Shown here piece after piece: positions 1-7,004 of a stretch of DNA of 23,576 nt. Location: the NCBI GenBank assembly GCA_903820565.1, contig CAIJHZ010000033.1, forward strand, positions 1 through 23,576, given 5' to 3'. This DNA comes from an uncultured Actinomycetes bacterium. Lineage in GTDB: Bacteria; Actinomycetota; Actinomycetes; Nanopelagicales; Nanopelagicaceae. Numbering within the stretch: position 1 is the first letter of the stretch; the number at the start of each line of letters is the position of its first letter. Position numbers and translations under genes: made by a program. The notes below the pieces were generated by a model. The model searched no databases. It saw only the letters and a list, made by a program, of their open reading frames with translations, and was not told the origin of the DNA.

Positions 1-16
1 ATTGGGAGATTTCGCA

Positions 17-41
17 TGCAGGGCTGACCCGCAGAATTTTT
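17..41 (+). terminator. possible intrinsic terminator of an upstream gene
   Basis: TGC-A-GGG, a CTGA loop and CCC-GCA form a six-pair stem with one bulged A (17-33). A run of five T follows at 37-41. This fits a weak Rho-independent terminator for a gene that ends to the left of the window. The bulge and the two bases before the T run weaken the call. Confidence 0.3.
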
Positions 42-45
42 CGTT

Positions 46-75
46 GTGACGAGGTATCCATTGCCACCGTAGGCT
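46..75 (+). promoter_or_regulatory. candidate promoter of the menBCD operon
   Basis: GTGACG at 46-51 differs by one base from the actinobacterial -35 consensus TTGACG. An 18-base spacer leads to TAGGCT at 70-75, which matches the TAnnnT -10 pattern. Transcription would start near 82 and leave a leader of about 20 bases that contains the GGAGGA ribosome-binding site of menB at 94-99. It was identified by eye only. Confidence 0.45.
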
Positions 76-102
76 ATCGCTAGCAACGACGATGGAGGAA
101 AT

Positions 103-981
103 GTGAGCAAGCCGATCAAGCGCGATTTTGGTAGCCGTGAGATTCCACAATGGGTGACTGCACCCGGCGGAGAAGATTTCGTGGATATCAAATATCAAAT
201 GGGCGATGGCATCGCCAAGATTACGATCAACCGTCCGCAGGTTCGTAATGCATTTCGTCCTCAAACAATTATTGAATTAATCGAAGCATTTGATTTAGCA
301 CGGGACAACGAAGAAGTTGGCGTAATCATCTTTACTGGAGAAGGCACAGAAGCATTCTGCTCCGGTGGAGACATCAGCGTTCGCGGTGATGATGGATATC
401 TCGGCGATGACAAGTTAGCTAAAAAGGGAATCGGTCGCTTAAATGTTTTAGATCTTCAGGTACAGATACGCCGTACACCAAAACCAATCGTTGCAATGGT
501 TGCTGGTTGGGCTATCGGTGGTGGTCATGTATTACATGTTGTCTGCGACTTAACAATTGCTGCTGATAACGCAAAGTTTGGTCAGACCGGACCAATGGTT
601 GGCTCATTTGATGGTGGATACGGTGCTGGATTATTAGCTGCACATGTTGGCCAAAAGAAGGCTCGCGAAATTTGGTTTATGACCCGCGAATACGACGCAC
701 AAGAAGCGTTAAATATGGGACTTGTAAATACTGTTGTACCAATTGCCGAACTAGAAGCTGAAACAGTTTCATGGTGCCGCGAGATGTTACGTAATTCTCC
801 GATGGCACTTCGTTTGCTAAAAGCTAGTTTAAACGCTGCAACTGATGGCCTTGCTGGTGTCCAACAACTTGCTGGAGATGCAACCTTGTTGTTCTACATG
901 ACAGAAGAGGGCCAAGAAGGACGCGATGCATATAAAGAAAAGCGTGCCCCTGATTTCGGGAAGTTTCCAAAGCGTCCCTAA
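103..981 (+). CDS. menB: 1,4-dihydroxy-2-naphthoyl-CoA synthase MenB
   Basis: This cytoplasmic crotonase-fold enzyme closes the second ring of the menaquinone headgroup, converting o-succinylbenzoyl-CoA to DHNA-CoA. The 292 residues are close to the usual 270-310. Visible motifs are CSGGD (86-90), the Gly-rich oxyanion stretch WAIGGGHVLHVVCDL (136-150) and QTGPMVGSFDGGYG (161-174), with the family's Ser-Phe-Asp at 168-170 and Tyr173. The start is GTG at 103 behind GGAGGA; the ATG at 101 is followed at once by a stop codon. From memory of the family, Gly163 in QTGP is the marker of type I, bicarbonate-dependent MenB (E. coli, Bacillus), whereas M. tuberculosis MenB has an Asp in this loop. The C-terminal third also reads more like E. 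coli or Bacillus MenB. It is first in menBCD, three bases before menC. Confidence 0.96.
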   Translation: MSKPIKRDFGSREIPQWVTAPGGEDFVDIKYQMGDGIAKITINRPQVRNAFRPQTIIELIEAFDLARDNEEVGVIIFTGEGTEAFCSGGDISVRGDDGYLGDDKLAKKGIGRLNVLDLQVQIRRTPKPIVAMVAGWAIGGGHVLHVVCDLTIAADNAKFGQTGPMVGSFDGGYGAGLLAAHVGQKKAREIWFMTREYDAQEALNMGLVNTVVPIAELEAETVSWCREMLRNSPMALRLLKASLNAATDGLAGVQQLAGDATLLFYMTEEGQEGRDAYKEKRAPDFGKFPKRP

Positions 982-984
982 ATT

Positions 985-1914
985 ATGGATCAAAAGCTTC
1001 TAGAGAGTTTGCGGGTAGTCGCGCTGCCAATGAAAACTAATTTTCGTGGCATCACTGTTCGTGAGGTTGCTTTAATTCAGGGTGAGTATGGCTGGGGCGA
1101 GTTCTCACCATTTCTCGAGTATGACGATGCAGAATCTGCGCCCTGGTTAGCGTGCGCAATCGAAGCTGCGACCCAACCTAAACCACAGCTATATCGCACC
1201 CACATTTCGGTTAATGGAACTATTCCGGCATTTAATGAAGTGGAAGATTTAGAAAGAATTGTTAACTCATTTCCTGGAGTTAAGACCTTTAAAGTAAAGG
1301 TTGGTACCGATGTCAGCGAAGACCTTCATCGACTTGATGTAGTTCGAACTTTACGACCAGACGCCGCAATACGACTTGATGTCAATGGGCTATGGAGCGT
1401 TGATGATGCAGAGACCTTTCTAAATTCTGTTATGGACATTGAATATGTTGAACAACCATGCGCAACAATTGAAGAACTTCGTGAATTAAAAAAGCGGATA
1501 GATGTAAAAATTGTTGGTGACGAGGTTCTGCGAAAAGCCAAGGATCCATTTGACGTTGATTTGTCTGGAGCTGTTGATTATCTGATGTTAAAGGTGCAAC
1601 CGCTGGGTGGTATCAAGCGAGCACATCAACTTGCTGCACATCACAACGTACCTGTCGTAGTGTCTAGCGCCTTGGAGAGTGCTGTTGGAATTAATTACGG
1701 ACTTATTTTGGCGGCTTCATTTGAGAGCATGGAATTTGATTGTGGTCTTGGTACAGGCTCGCTGCTGGCAAAAAATGTTGCTGAATTACCAATAGCCAAT
1801 GGAAGAATCGCAATAGGAGATGTGATTCCTAACTTTGATGGCCTAGATGTAAGTGCAGATCGATACGAATGGTGGAAGAATCGCATCATGCGAACTGCGG
1901 AGTTACTTAAGTGA
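985..1914 (+). CDS. menC: o-succinylbenzoate synthase MenC
   Basis: This enolase-superfamily enzyme dehydrates SHCHC to o-succinylbenzoate in menaquinone synthesis. The 309 residues show the whole catalytic set of the superfamily: the KVK pair (Lys103, Lys105), metal ligands Asp132 in LDVNG, Glu156 in VEQPC and Asp179 in VGDE, and the second catalytic lysine Lys203 in LMLKVQPLGG. The N-terminal capping domain covers roughly residues 1-90, followed by the barrel. The ATG follows the menB stop by three bases and no clear Shine-Dalgarno is visible, so it probably depends on translational coupling to menB. Its stop overlaps the GTG start of menD (GTGA). The length and short capping domain fit actinobacterial and related MenC. 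The enolase superfamily is broad, but the position between menB and menD makes the assignment secure. Confidence 0.94.
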   Translation: MDQKLLESLRVVALPMKTNFRGITVREVALIQGEYGWGEFSPFLEYDDAESAPWLACAIEAATQPKPQLYRTHISVNGTIPAFNEVEDLERIVNSFPGVKTFKVKVGTDVSEDLHRLDVVRTLRPDAAIRLDVNGLWSVDDAETFLNSVMDIEYVEQPCATIEELRELKKRIDVKIVGDEVLRKAKDPFDVDLSGAVDYLMLKVQPLGGIKRAHQLAAHHNVPVVVSSALESAVGINYGLILAASFESMEFDCGLGTGSLLAKNVAELPIANGRIAIGDVIPNFDGLDVSADRYEWWKNRIMRTAELLK

Positions 1915-3485
1915 ATAATTCAACTTCGCTAGCTCGATTAATCGTTCGCCAGATCATCGAAGCAGGAATTACTGATGTCGTAATTTCACCTGGATCGCGC
2001 AATGCGCCTTTGTCATTGGCATTTTTTGAGGCATCACAAGAGGGAATAATAAAGATTCATGTGCGCGTTGACGAACGTACGGCTGCTTTTTTCGCACTTG
2101 GAATTATCAAATCAACTGGTCGTCCGGTACCAGTTGTGTGTACCAGCGGAACAGCAGTTGCGAATTACCATCCAGCAGTACTTGAAGCCAGTCACACGAA
2201 TGCGCCTCTGATGGTTTTAACGGCTGATCGTCCAGCGATGTTGCGCAAAACCGGTGCAAATCAAACAACAGAACAAGCACGAATTTTTGGTAAAGCTGTT
2301 CGTTACTTTGCAGATATTGATGGCCCTGTTTTTCCGATGGAACTACCGCTAGATAGTTTACGAACTGGACCAATTCATTTAAATTTACAGTTTGATGAAC
2401 CTTTATTGTCAGATGATTCTTCTGATTGGCTCTCACAGATCCATGTTGCACCAAAAGAGTTTGTTGCTCGCACCAAGCCTGGCACATTGCGATTAGTTGG
2501 CGCACGAGGTGTTGTTGTTATTGGACATGATCGTGGTGGTTTAACAGTTGATGAAATCACACCATTTACAAAGATTTTAGGTTGGCCAGTAATCACCGAA
2601 GATCCACTCTCTTTTCCTGATGCAATTGCACATGCATCTATTTTCTTAGCCTCACCAGAAATACGAAGCACTCTTATTCCACAATCTGTTCTGATTATTG
2701 GGCGAACAACTTTGTCCCGTTCAATTAACGCCTTTATAAAATCAAGTCCAATTACATACGTCGTTGACCAGCGACTTGCAACAGTGGATTCAGATCGTCA
2801 GGCAGATCGGAAATTTACAGAATTACCAGATCTACAAGGTGTTATTCAATCTGATGAATGGATTGCTAAGTGGAATAAAGTTTCTGAACGTGCGCAAAAG
2901 CTGATCGGATCACTAGATGGGTGGAATGAAGCGGTAATTGCTCGAACAATTGCCTCAAATATTCCTGATGGAACCGCGTTGTTTGTTTCGTCATCACGAC
3001 CAATTCGAGATCTTGAAGGCTTTGCCCAGCCTCGTGCTGGTGTGTACACATACGCCAATCGTGGCTTAGCTGGTATCGATGGAAACATTTCAACGGCACT
3101 AGGTGTTGCCTACGGGCATAAGACCACAATTGCAGTGCTGGGCGACCTTTCTTTCCTGCATGACTTAACAGGGTTAGTAAATAAGGAAGCTATTAACTGT
3201 CGTTTTTTTGTGATTAACAACGATGGCGGTGGAATCTTTTCAACCCTTCCGCAACGCGGGGTCAACGGTTTTGAAACAGTATTTGGCACGCCCCACGGTT
3301 TAAACCCAGCTGCGATTGCTCAAGCTATGGGTGTTAACGCGAAACAAATTACATCTCTTAAAGAGTTAGAAGCAGAAATCAAGGCACCAATAACTGGCGT
3401 AAGTATTGTTGTTTGCGATGTACCTGACCGCGAAGCAAATGCAGATAATTTAAAGAAGATTGTGGAGGCGCTTAGTTCTATTTAA
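1911..3485 (+). CDS. menD: SEPHCHC synthase MenD (ThDP-dependent)
   Basis: MenD joins isochorismate and 2-oxoglutarate with loss of CO2, using thiamine diphosphate and Mg2+, the first committed step of menaquinone synthesis. The 524 residues are slightly short compared with E. coli MenD (about 556). N-terminal pyrimidine domain: ISPGSRNAPL (25-34) and the cofactor-activating Glu55 in VDERTAAFFALG. The central domain covers about 180-330. C-terminal pyrophosphate domain: NRGLAGIDGN (383-392), GDLSFLHDL (411-419) and NNDGGGIFSTLPQ (436-448). The GTG start at 1911 overlaps the menC stop and has GGAG at 1899-1902. The 3' end overlaps menF on the other strand by 8 bases. Its substrate isochorismate is made by that neighbouring menF. 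Confidence 0.96.
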   Translation: MNNSTSLARLIVRQIIEAGITDVVISPGSRNAPLSLAFFEASQEGIIKIHVRVDERTAAFFALGIIKSTGRPVPVVCTSGTAVANYHPAVLEASHTNAPLMVLTADRPAMLRKTGANQTTEQARIFGKAVRYFADIDGPVFPMELPLDSLRTGPIHLNLQFDEPLLSDDSSDWLSQIHVAPKEFVARTKPGTLRLVGARGVVVIGHDRGGLTVDEITPFTKILGWPVITEDPLSFPDAIAHASIFLASPEIRSTLIPQSVLIIGRTTLSRSINAFIKSSPITYVVDQRLATVDSDRQADRKFTELPDLQGVIQSDEWIAKWNKVSERAQKLIGSLDGWNEAVIARTIASNIPDGTALFVSSSRPIRDLEGFAQPRAGVYTYANRGLAGIDGNISTALGVAYGHKTTIAVLGDLSFLHDLTGLVNKEAINCRFFVINNDGGGIFSTLPQRGVNGFETVFGTPHGLNPAAIAQAMGVNAKQITSLKELEAEIKAPITGVSIVVCDVPDREANADNLKKIVEALSSI

Positions 3486-4698
3486 GTGCACTACGCATTG
3501 GTGAAAACTTTGCGTATGTTTCAGCTAATTCAATATCGGGATCTGATCCATCAACAATTCCACAGCCAGCAAAGATGCGAATAGTGTCTCCATTTATTTG
3601 GCCACACCTAAGGGCAATACCAAGTTCTCCATCACCTGCTGCATCGATCCAGCCAACAGGACCTGCATAACGACCGCGAGACATTCCTTCAATCTCAGCA
3701 ATCAGAGCAGCAGCAATTGGACGAGGAGTTCCACACACAGCAGCTGTCGGATGTAATTGCTCAAGAATTGTAAACGCATCTGTATGTGCAAGTGTTTCAA
3801 CTAATGCACCGGTCACATCAGTTGCAAGGTGCATAACATTTGCAAGGTGCAAAACAAATGGGGACTCAGGAACATTTGTTGATGAGCAAAACGGCTCAAT
3901 TGCATCTGCAACAGATCGCACCGCATATTCATGCTCGGCTAAATCTTTAGATGAACGAGCAAGTGAAGCGGCTAGTGCTAGATCTTTTGCATCATCGCCA
4001 GTCTTACTGATTGTGCCGGCTAAGACTCGTGAAGTAATCATTCCGCGCGACAAGCGAAGCAAGAGTTCAGGAGTAGCTCCGACTAGTCCAGAGATTGAGT
4101 ACTTCCATGTTGTTGGATATTCAACGGCTAATTTGTTCAAGACTGCTCGTGGATCAATCCCTTTATTTGATGTAACGGTGATATCTCGAGCTAAAACCAC
4201 CTTGTCTAAATCTCCAGATTGGATACGCGAAACTGCCGTAGCAACTCGGTTTTTCCAATCAACATCGGATTGTGGATTTTCATCCCAAGTCATATCTGCA
4301 TTCGAAACATGGTCGGGTGTGGATTTAAGAATCGGTTGAGGATCAGAGCCAATCCATGTAATCCAAGACTTTTCGCCCTTAGAGCCAACAACAACTTGCG
4401 GGATAACGAGTACCGAAACATCGTCAGGTGAGAAGGAAAATGATGTAAATAAAATAGGTCCTGTTCCACTGCCGTGAACAGTATTTGTGACCGCTAACTT
4501 TTCTAATTGTTTTTGCCACCAGTGACGTGCATCTGCAAACCTATGTGGACCACTAACAGTTGTTGTTGCATATGTTCCCCACCCGACTAAACCATCACCA
4601 CTTCGAACCCACGCAACAGGGTTGGAATCTGGAAGTAATTCCAGCAATGGCAAATGCTCGCCAAGGCGATTTGTTGTGATTGGGGTTAGCTGTGGCAT
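3478..4698 (-). CDS. menF: isochorismate synthase MenF
   Basis: A chorismate-utilising enzyme that turns chorismate into isochorismate, the substrate of MenD. The 406 residues carry the family core: Lys166 in KVVLAR (the general base in MenF/EntC enzymes), GATPELLL (207-214), the acidic AEHEY loop (254-258), LHPTAAVCGTPRP (315-327), GRYAGPVGW (342-350) and the Mg2+-binding end IVDGSDPDIELAET (381-394). The N-terminal 130 residues are variable, as usual. Neighbouring menBCD on the other strand points to menaquinone, not to salicylate or siderophore synthesis. The ATG lies inside the end of bioY (13-base overlap) and has no Shine-Dalgarno, so translation probably depends on ribosomes finishing bioY. 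There is no space for a terminator at the convergent junction with menD. Confidence 0.94.
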   Translation of the reverse strand: MPQLTPITTNRLGEHLPLLELLPDSNPVAWVRSGDGLVGWGTYATTTVSGPHRFADARHWWQKQLEKLAVTNTVHGSGTGPILFTSFSFSPDDVSVLVIPQVVVGSKGEKSWITWIGSDPQPILKSTPDHVSNADMTWDENPQSDVDWKNRVATAVSRIQSGDLDKVVLARDITVTSNKGIDPRAVLNKLAVEYPTTWKYSISGLVGATPELLLRLSRGMITSRVLAGTISKTGDDAKDLALAASLARSSKDLAEHEYAVRSVADAIEPFCSSTNVPESPFVLHLANVMHLATDVTGALVETLAHTDAFTILEQLHPTAAVCGTPRPIAAALIAEIEGMSRGRYAGPVGWIDAAGDGELGIALRCGQINGDTIRIFAGCGIVDGSDPDIELAETYAKFSPMRSALK

Positions 4699-5285
4699 TG
4701 TTGTGAATTTTTGCGGTTAACAACTCGCCAAATAGCAGGTAGCGCTGTTCCGGCAATTGCAATCTTTAAAACTTCGCCAACAATAAAAGGAGTTAACCCT
4801 TTTTCAATTGTCCAGCCCCAACTTTCTCCTGTGTATTGGTGCAACCAGATAAGTCCAAATGAAAAAGTAGTTATGGTCCCTATTAACATTGATGGAAGTG
4901 CAGTTAAGAATTTTTGATCTAAACGGAAACGTGCAAGTTGTCCTAAAACAAAGGTTGCAACCAACATGCCGATTAAGTATCCACCCGATGCTCCGACAAT
5001 GCGATCTAACCCGTGGCCACTATTTGCAAAAACTGGCGCACCTGCGATTCCAGCCAAGATATACATCGCAAAAGTTGTTGCTCCTAATGTTGATCCGTAT
5101 GTGGTTCCAAGAATCAGTACACCCAAAGTTTGACCAGTGACAGGAATAGGTGATCCTGGAACTGGAATCGCAATTTGTGCCAATGCTGCTAAACCAAACA
5201 CGCCACTGACAACCAAAACAGCGTTCGAAAGGGCTGTTGATCGTGGGATAAGTGAAGAGCGAAGCGAGGTAGCAGATAGCGACAT
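4686..5285 (-). CDS. bioY: biotin ECF transporter substrate-binding subunit BioY
   Basis: BioY is the membrane S-component that captures biotin for an energy-coupling-factor transporter. The 199 residues are hydrophobic, with about six membrane segments after a polar N-terminus of about 20 residues. Family landmarks are IPVTGQTLGVL (47-57), the GAPVFANSG loop with GASGGYLIG shortly after (about 82-105) and EVLKIAIAG near the C-terminus. No ATPase (EcfA/BioM) or EcfT/BioN gene is adjacent, so the protein either uses a shared module encoded elsewhere or works alone. The ATG at 5285 has AAAGG upstream on its strand. It is the first gene of the bioY-menF pair and overlaps menF by 13 bases. Biotin transport has no known direct link to isochorismate synthesis. 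The presence of an importer suggests biotin scavenging. Confidence 0.92.
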   Translation of the reverse strand: MSLSATSLRSSLIPRSTALSNAVLVVSGVFGLAALAQIAIPVPGSPIPVTGQTLGVLILGTTYGSTLGATTFAMYILAGIAGAPVFANSGHGLDRIVGASGGYLIGMLVATFVLGQLARFRLDQKFLTALPSMLIGTITTFSFGLIWLHQYTGESWGWTIEKGLTPFIVGEVLKIAIAGTALPAIWRVVNRKNSQQCHS

Positions 5286-5344
5286 GGGGAACCTTTCGAT
5301 GTACCTAAGTTGTGGATGAGCCTACTTCAAGGGAGAATGCGCGT
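5286..5344. promoter_or_regulatory. divergent bioY / menG promoter region (59 bases)
   Basis: For bioY on the - strand, TTGAAG (plus-strand 5325-5330), a 16-base spacer and TTAGGT (5303-5308) look like a promoter with a short leader. For menG on the + strand, GCGACA (5279-5284), 17 bases and TACCTA (5302-5307) is a weaker match. The two -10 elements would occupy almost the same bases, so polymerases would compete. No BioQ- or BirA-like operator or riboswitch is evident in this short space. Confidence 0.3.
5330..5335 (+). promoter_or_regulatory. ribosome-binding site that fixes the menG start
   Basis: AGGGAG lies nine bases before the ATG at 5345. The earlier in-frame GTG at 5312 has nothing similar upstream, and the ATG at 5337 is out of frame. 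Confidence 0.7.
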
Positions 5345-6037
5345 ATGTCCCGCGCCAATTTGAACAAAGATCCCGATGAGGTCGCGGCAATGTTTGACGG
5401 GGTCGCCAAGCGATATGACCTAGTCAACGACCTTTTGAGTCTGGGCCGCACCAAGGCTTGGCGCAAAGCGGCGACAAAGATCATCGATCCCCACCCCGGA
5501 ATGGTGATTTTAGATCTTGCGGCTGGACCTGGATCTTCCTCTGAACCCCTTTTTAAGGCAGGAGCGACAGTTTTTGCCACGGATTTCAGCGAGGGGATGC
5601 TGGCTCAGGGTCGAAAAGCCCGCCCGTATCTAAATTTTTCCAAGGCGGATGCCCTTAATCTGCCCTTTGAGGCGGATAGATTTGATGTCGTCACAATCTC
5701 CTATGGGCTCAGGAATACCGCGGATTTCGACAAAGCACTGACCGAAGCTCGCCGAGTCACCAAGCCAGGGGGGCGAATGGTCGTTGTTGAGTTCAGTCAC
5801 CCAACATGGCGCCCTTTTCGCACCATGTATACGGAGTATCTGATGCGGCTATTGCCGGCTATTGCCAAGCGGACCGCCTCCAACCCAGATGCCTATATCT
5901 ATTTGGCTGAATCGATTCGGGCATGGCCAGATCAAGCAGCTTTAGCAGCCCGCATGGAAAAAGCTGGCTGGGATGATGTCACCTGGAAAAACCTAACTTT
6001 TGGGGTTGTTGCAGTTCACAGCGGGAAAAAGGGCTAG
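5345..6037 (+). CDS. menG: demethylmenaquinone methyltransferase MenG (UbiE family)
   Basis: This SAM-dependent methyltransferase makes the last step, demethylmenaquinone to menaquinone. The chosen start gives 230 residues. The N-terminus MSRANLNKDP followed by VAAMFDGVAKRYDLVND matches the opening of actinobacterial UbiE proteins. SAM-binding motif I is LDLAAGPGSS (about 47-56); later come DFSEGML (about 70-76), LPFEADRFD, ISYGLRNTADF and the C-terminal NPDAYIYLAESIRAWPDQ. An extension to GTG 5312 (11 more codons) lacks a ribosome-binding site and family support. The gene is unusual in composition: about 54% GC by hand count over 5341-6000 against about 43% in neighbours, with more GGG, CCC and CTG codons. 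It stands 40 bases before nuoA. Confidence 0.95.
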   Translation: MSRANLNKDPDEVAAMFDGVAKRYDLVNDLLSLGRTKAWRKAATKIIDPHPGMVILDLAAGPGSSSEPLFKAGATVFATDFSEGMLAQGRKARPYLNFSKADALNLPFEADRFDVVTISYGLRNTADFDKALTEARRVTKPGGRMVVVEFSHPTWRPFRTMYTEYLMRLLPAIAKRTASNPDAYIYLAESIRAWPDQAALAARMEKAGWDDVTWKNLTFGVVAVHSGKKG

Positions 6038-6077
6038 CGGTCACTGGCATAGGCCATTCGACCTTAGGATTTCGACC

Positions 6078-6443
6078 GTGACCTCCAATCCATATATTCC
6101 GATTTTGGTGATAGGCGCCATAGGTTTTGGCTTCGCCGCCTTTTCGGTCGCTGCTGGTGCGCTCGCAGGCCCGGCTCGTTACAACCGAGCAAAGTTAGAT
6201 GCCTACGAATGCGGAATCGAACCATCGCCGCAAGCAGCAGAAGGTGGACGTTTTCCAGTCAAGTACTTCTTAACTGCAATGCTTTTTATCATCTTTGATA
6301 TTGAAATCGTTTTCCTTTACCCATGGGCAGTGTCATTTGATGCTCTTGGCTTGTTTGGACTAGTTGAGATGGCAATTTTTATCGCAACCGTTTTTGTTGC
6401 ATATGCATATGTGTGGCGCCGCGGCGGATTGGAATGGGATTAA
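6078..6443 (+). CDS. nuoA: NADH-quinone oxidoreductase subunit A
   Basis: Small membrane subunit of complex I with three transmembrane helices, near the quinone-site entrance and the first proton channel. The GTG start at 6078 gives 121 residues, the normal size; AGGA at 6066-6069 sits eight bases upstream. The frame is open further left to 6000, but that would run into menG and add 26 non-family residues. Key features are YECGIEPSPQA (about 43-53) with the conserved Cys of the long loop, RFPVKYFLTAMLFIIFDIE (about 58-76), and the C-terminal AYVWRRGGLEWD. The first 160 bases share the raised GC of menG. It is first of a 14-gene operon and three bases from nuoB. Confidence 0.93.
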   Translation: MTSNPYIPILVIGAIGFGFAAFSVAAGALAGPARYNRAKLDAYECGIEPSPQAAEGGRFPVKYFLTAMLFIIFDIEIVFLYPWAVSFDALGLFGLVEMAIFIATVFVAYAYVWRRGGLEWD

Positions 6444-6446
6444 ACA

Positions 6447-7004
6447 ATGGGTCTTGAAGAAAAAATCCCGAGCGGGTTCTTATTAACTACTGTTGAAAAG
6501 CTTGCTGGTTACATGCGCAAAAACTCTTTGTGGCCTGCAACATTTGGTCTTGCCTGTTGTGCAATTGAAATGATGGCTGTTGGTTCGGCTGCAAAGTATG
6601 ACATTGCACGTTTTGGAAGTGAAGTTTTCCGCGCATCCCCACGTCAAGCAGATTTAATGATTGTTGCTGGTCGAGTTTCAAACAAGATGGCGCCAGTGCT
6701 TCGTCAGATTTATGATCAAATGTCAGCGCCAAAGTGGGTTCTTGCCATGGGTGCGTGTGCATCATCAGGCGGAATGTTTAACAACTACGCAATTGTTCAA
6801 GGCGTAGACCACATTGTTCCAGTTGATATTTACTTGCCTGGTTGCCCACCTCGTCCTGAAATGTTGCTCGATGCAATCATCAAATTGCAGGAACAAATCA
6901 ATGATACAAAGCTTGGTGCAAACCGTGCTCAAATCATCAAGGAAGTTGAACTTGCCGCTATGAACGCAAAGCCAACTCATGAGATGAAGGGCTTGCTTGC
7001 GTAA
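6447..7004 (+). CDS. nuoB: NADH-quinone oxidoreductase subunit B
   Basis: Peripheral-arm subunit that holds cluster N2, the [4Fe-4S] centre that passes electrons to quinone. The 185 residues contain the four ligands: the adjacent pair Cys37-Cys38 in LACCAIEMMA, Cys104 in MGACASSGG and Cys133 in LPGCPPRPE. VAGRVSNKMAPVLRQIYDQM (73-92) is the standard core. The C-terminal 40 residues are polar and variable. The start ATG is three bases after nuoA, and the TAA stop overlaps the nuoC ATG as TAATG. Nothing in the sequence departs from the family. Confidence 0.97.
   Translation: MGLEEKIPSGFLLTTVEKLAGYMRKNSLWPATFGLACCAIEMMAVGSAAKYDIARFGSEVFRASPRQADLMIVAGRVSNKMAPVLRQIYDQMSAPKWVLAMGACASSGGMFNNYAIVQGVDHIVPVDIYLPGCPPRPEMLLDAIIKLQEQINDTKLGANRAQIIKEVELAAMNAKPTHEMKGLLA

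Noticed and set aside
3..83. Open frame at the left edge that could be the tail of an upstream gene
   Set aside because: 26 codons of no recognisable family, and it overlaps the candidate terminator and the menB promoter. Too short to support.
5312..5344. Longer start for menG
   Set aside because: The GTG at 5312 has no ribosome-binding site, and the extra 11 residues are not part of the family. The ATG at 5345 has AGGGAG at proper distance.
5286..5344. Riboswitch or biotin operator before bioY
   Set aside because: Only 59 bases are available, and neither an aptamer-like fold nor a clear palindromic operator is visible.
6000..6077. Longer start for nuoA overlapping menG
   Set aside because: The added residues are charged and unlike any NuoA N-terminus. 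The GTG at 6078 gives the usual length.
6057..6077. Direct repeat TTCGACC (6057-6063 and 6071-6077) and TAGGAT as a nuo promoter
   Set aside because: No acceptable -35 lies 16-19 bases upstream of TAGGAT, and AGGA is better explained as the nuoA ribosome-binding site. A seven-base repeat can be chance.
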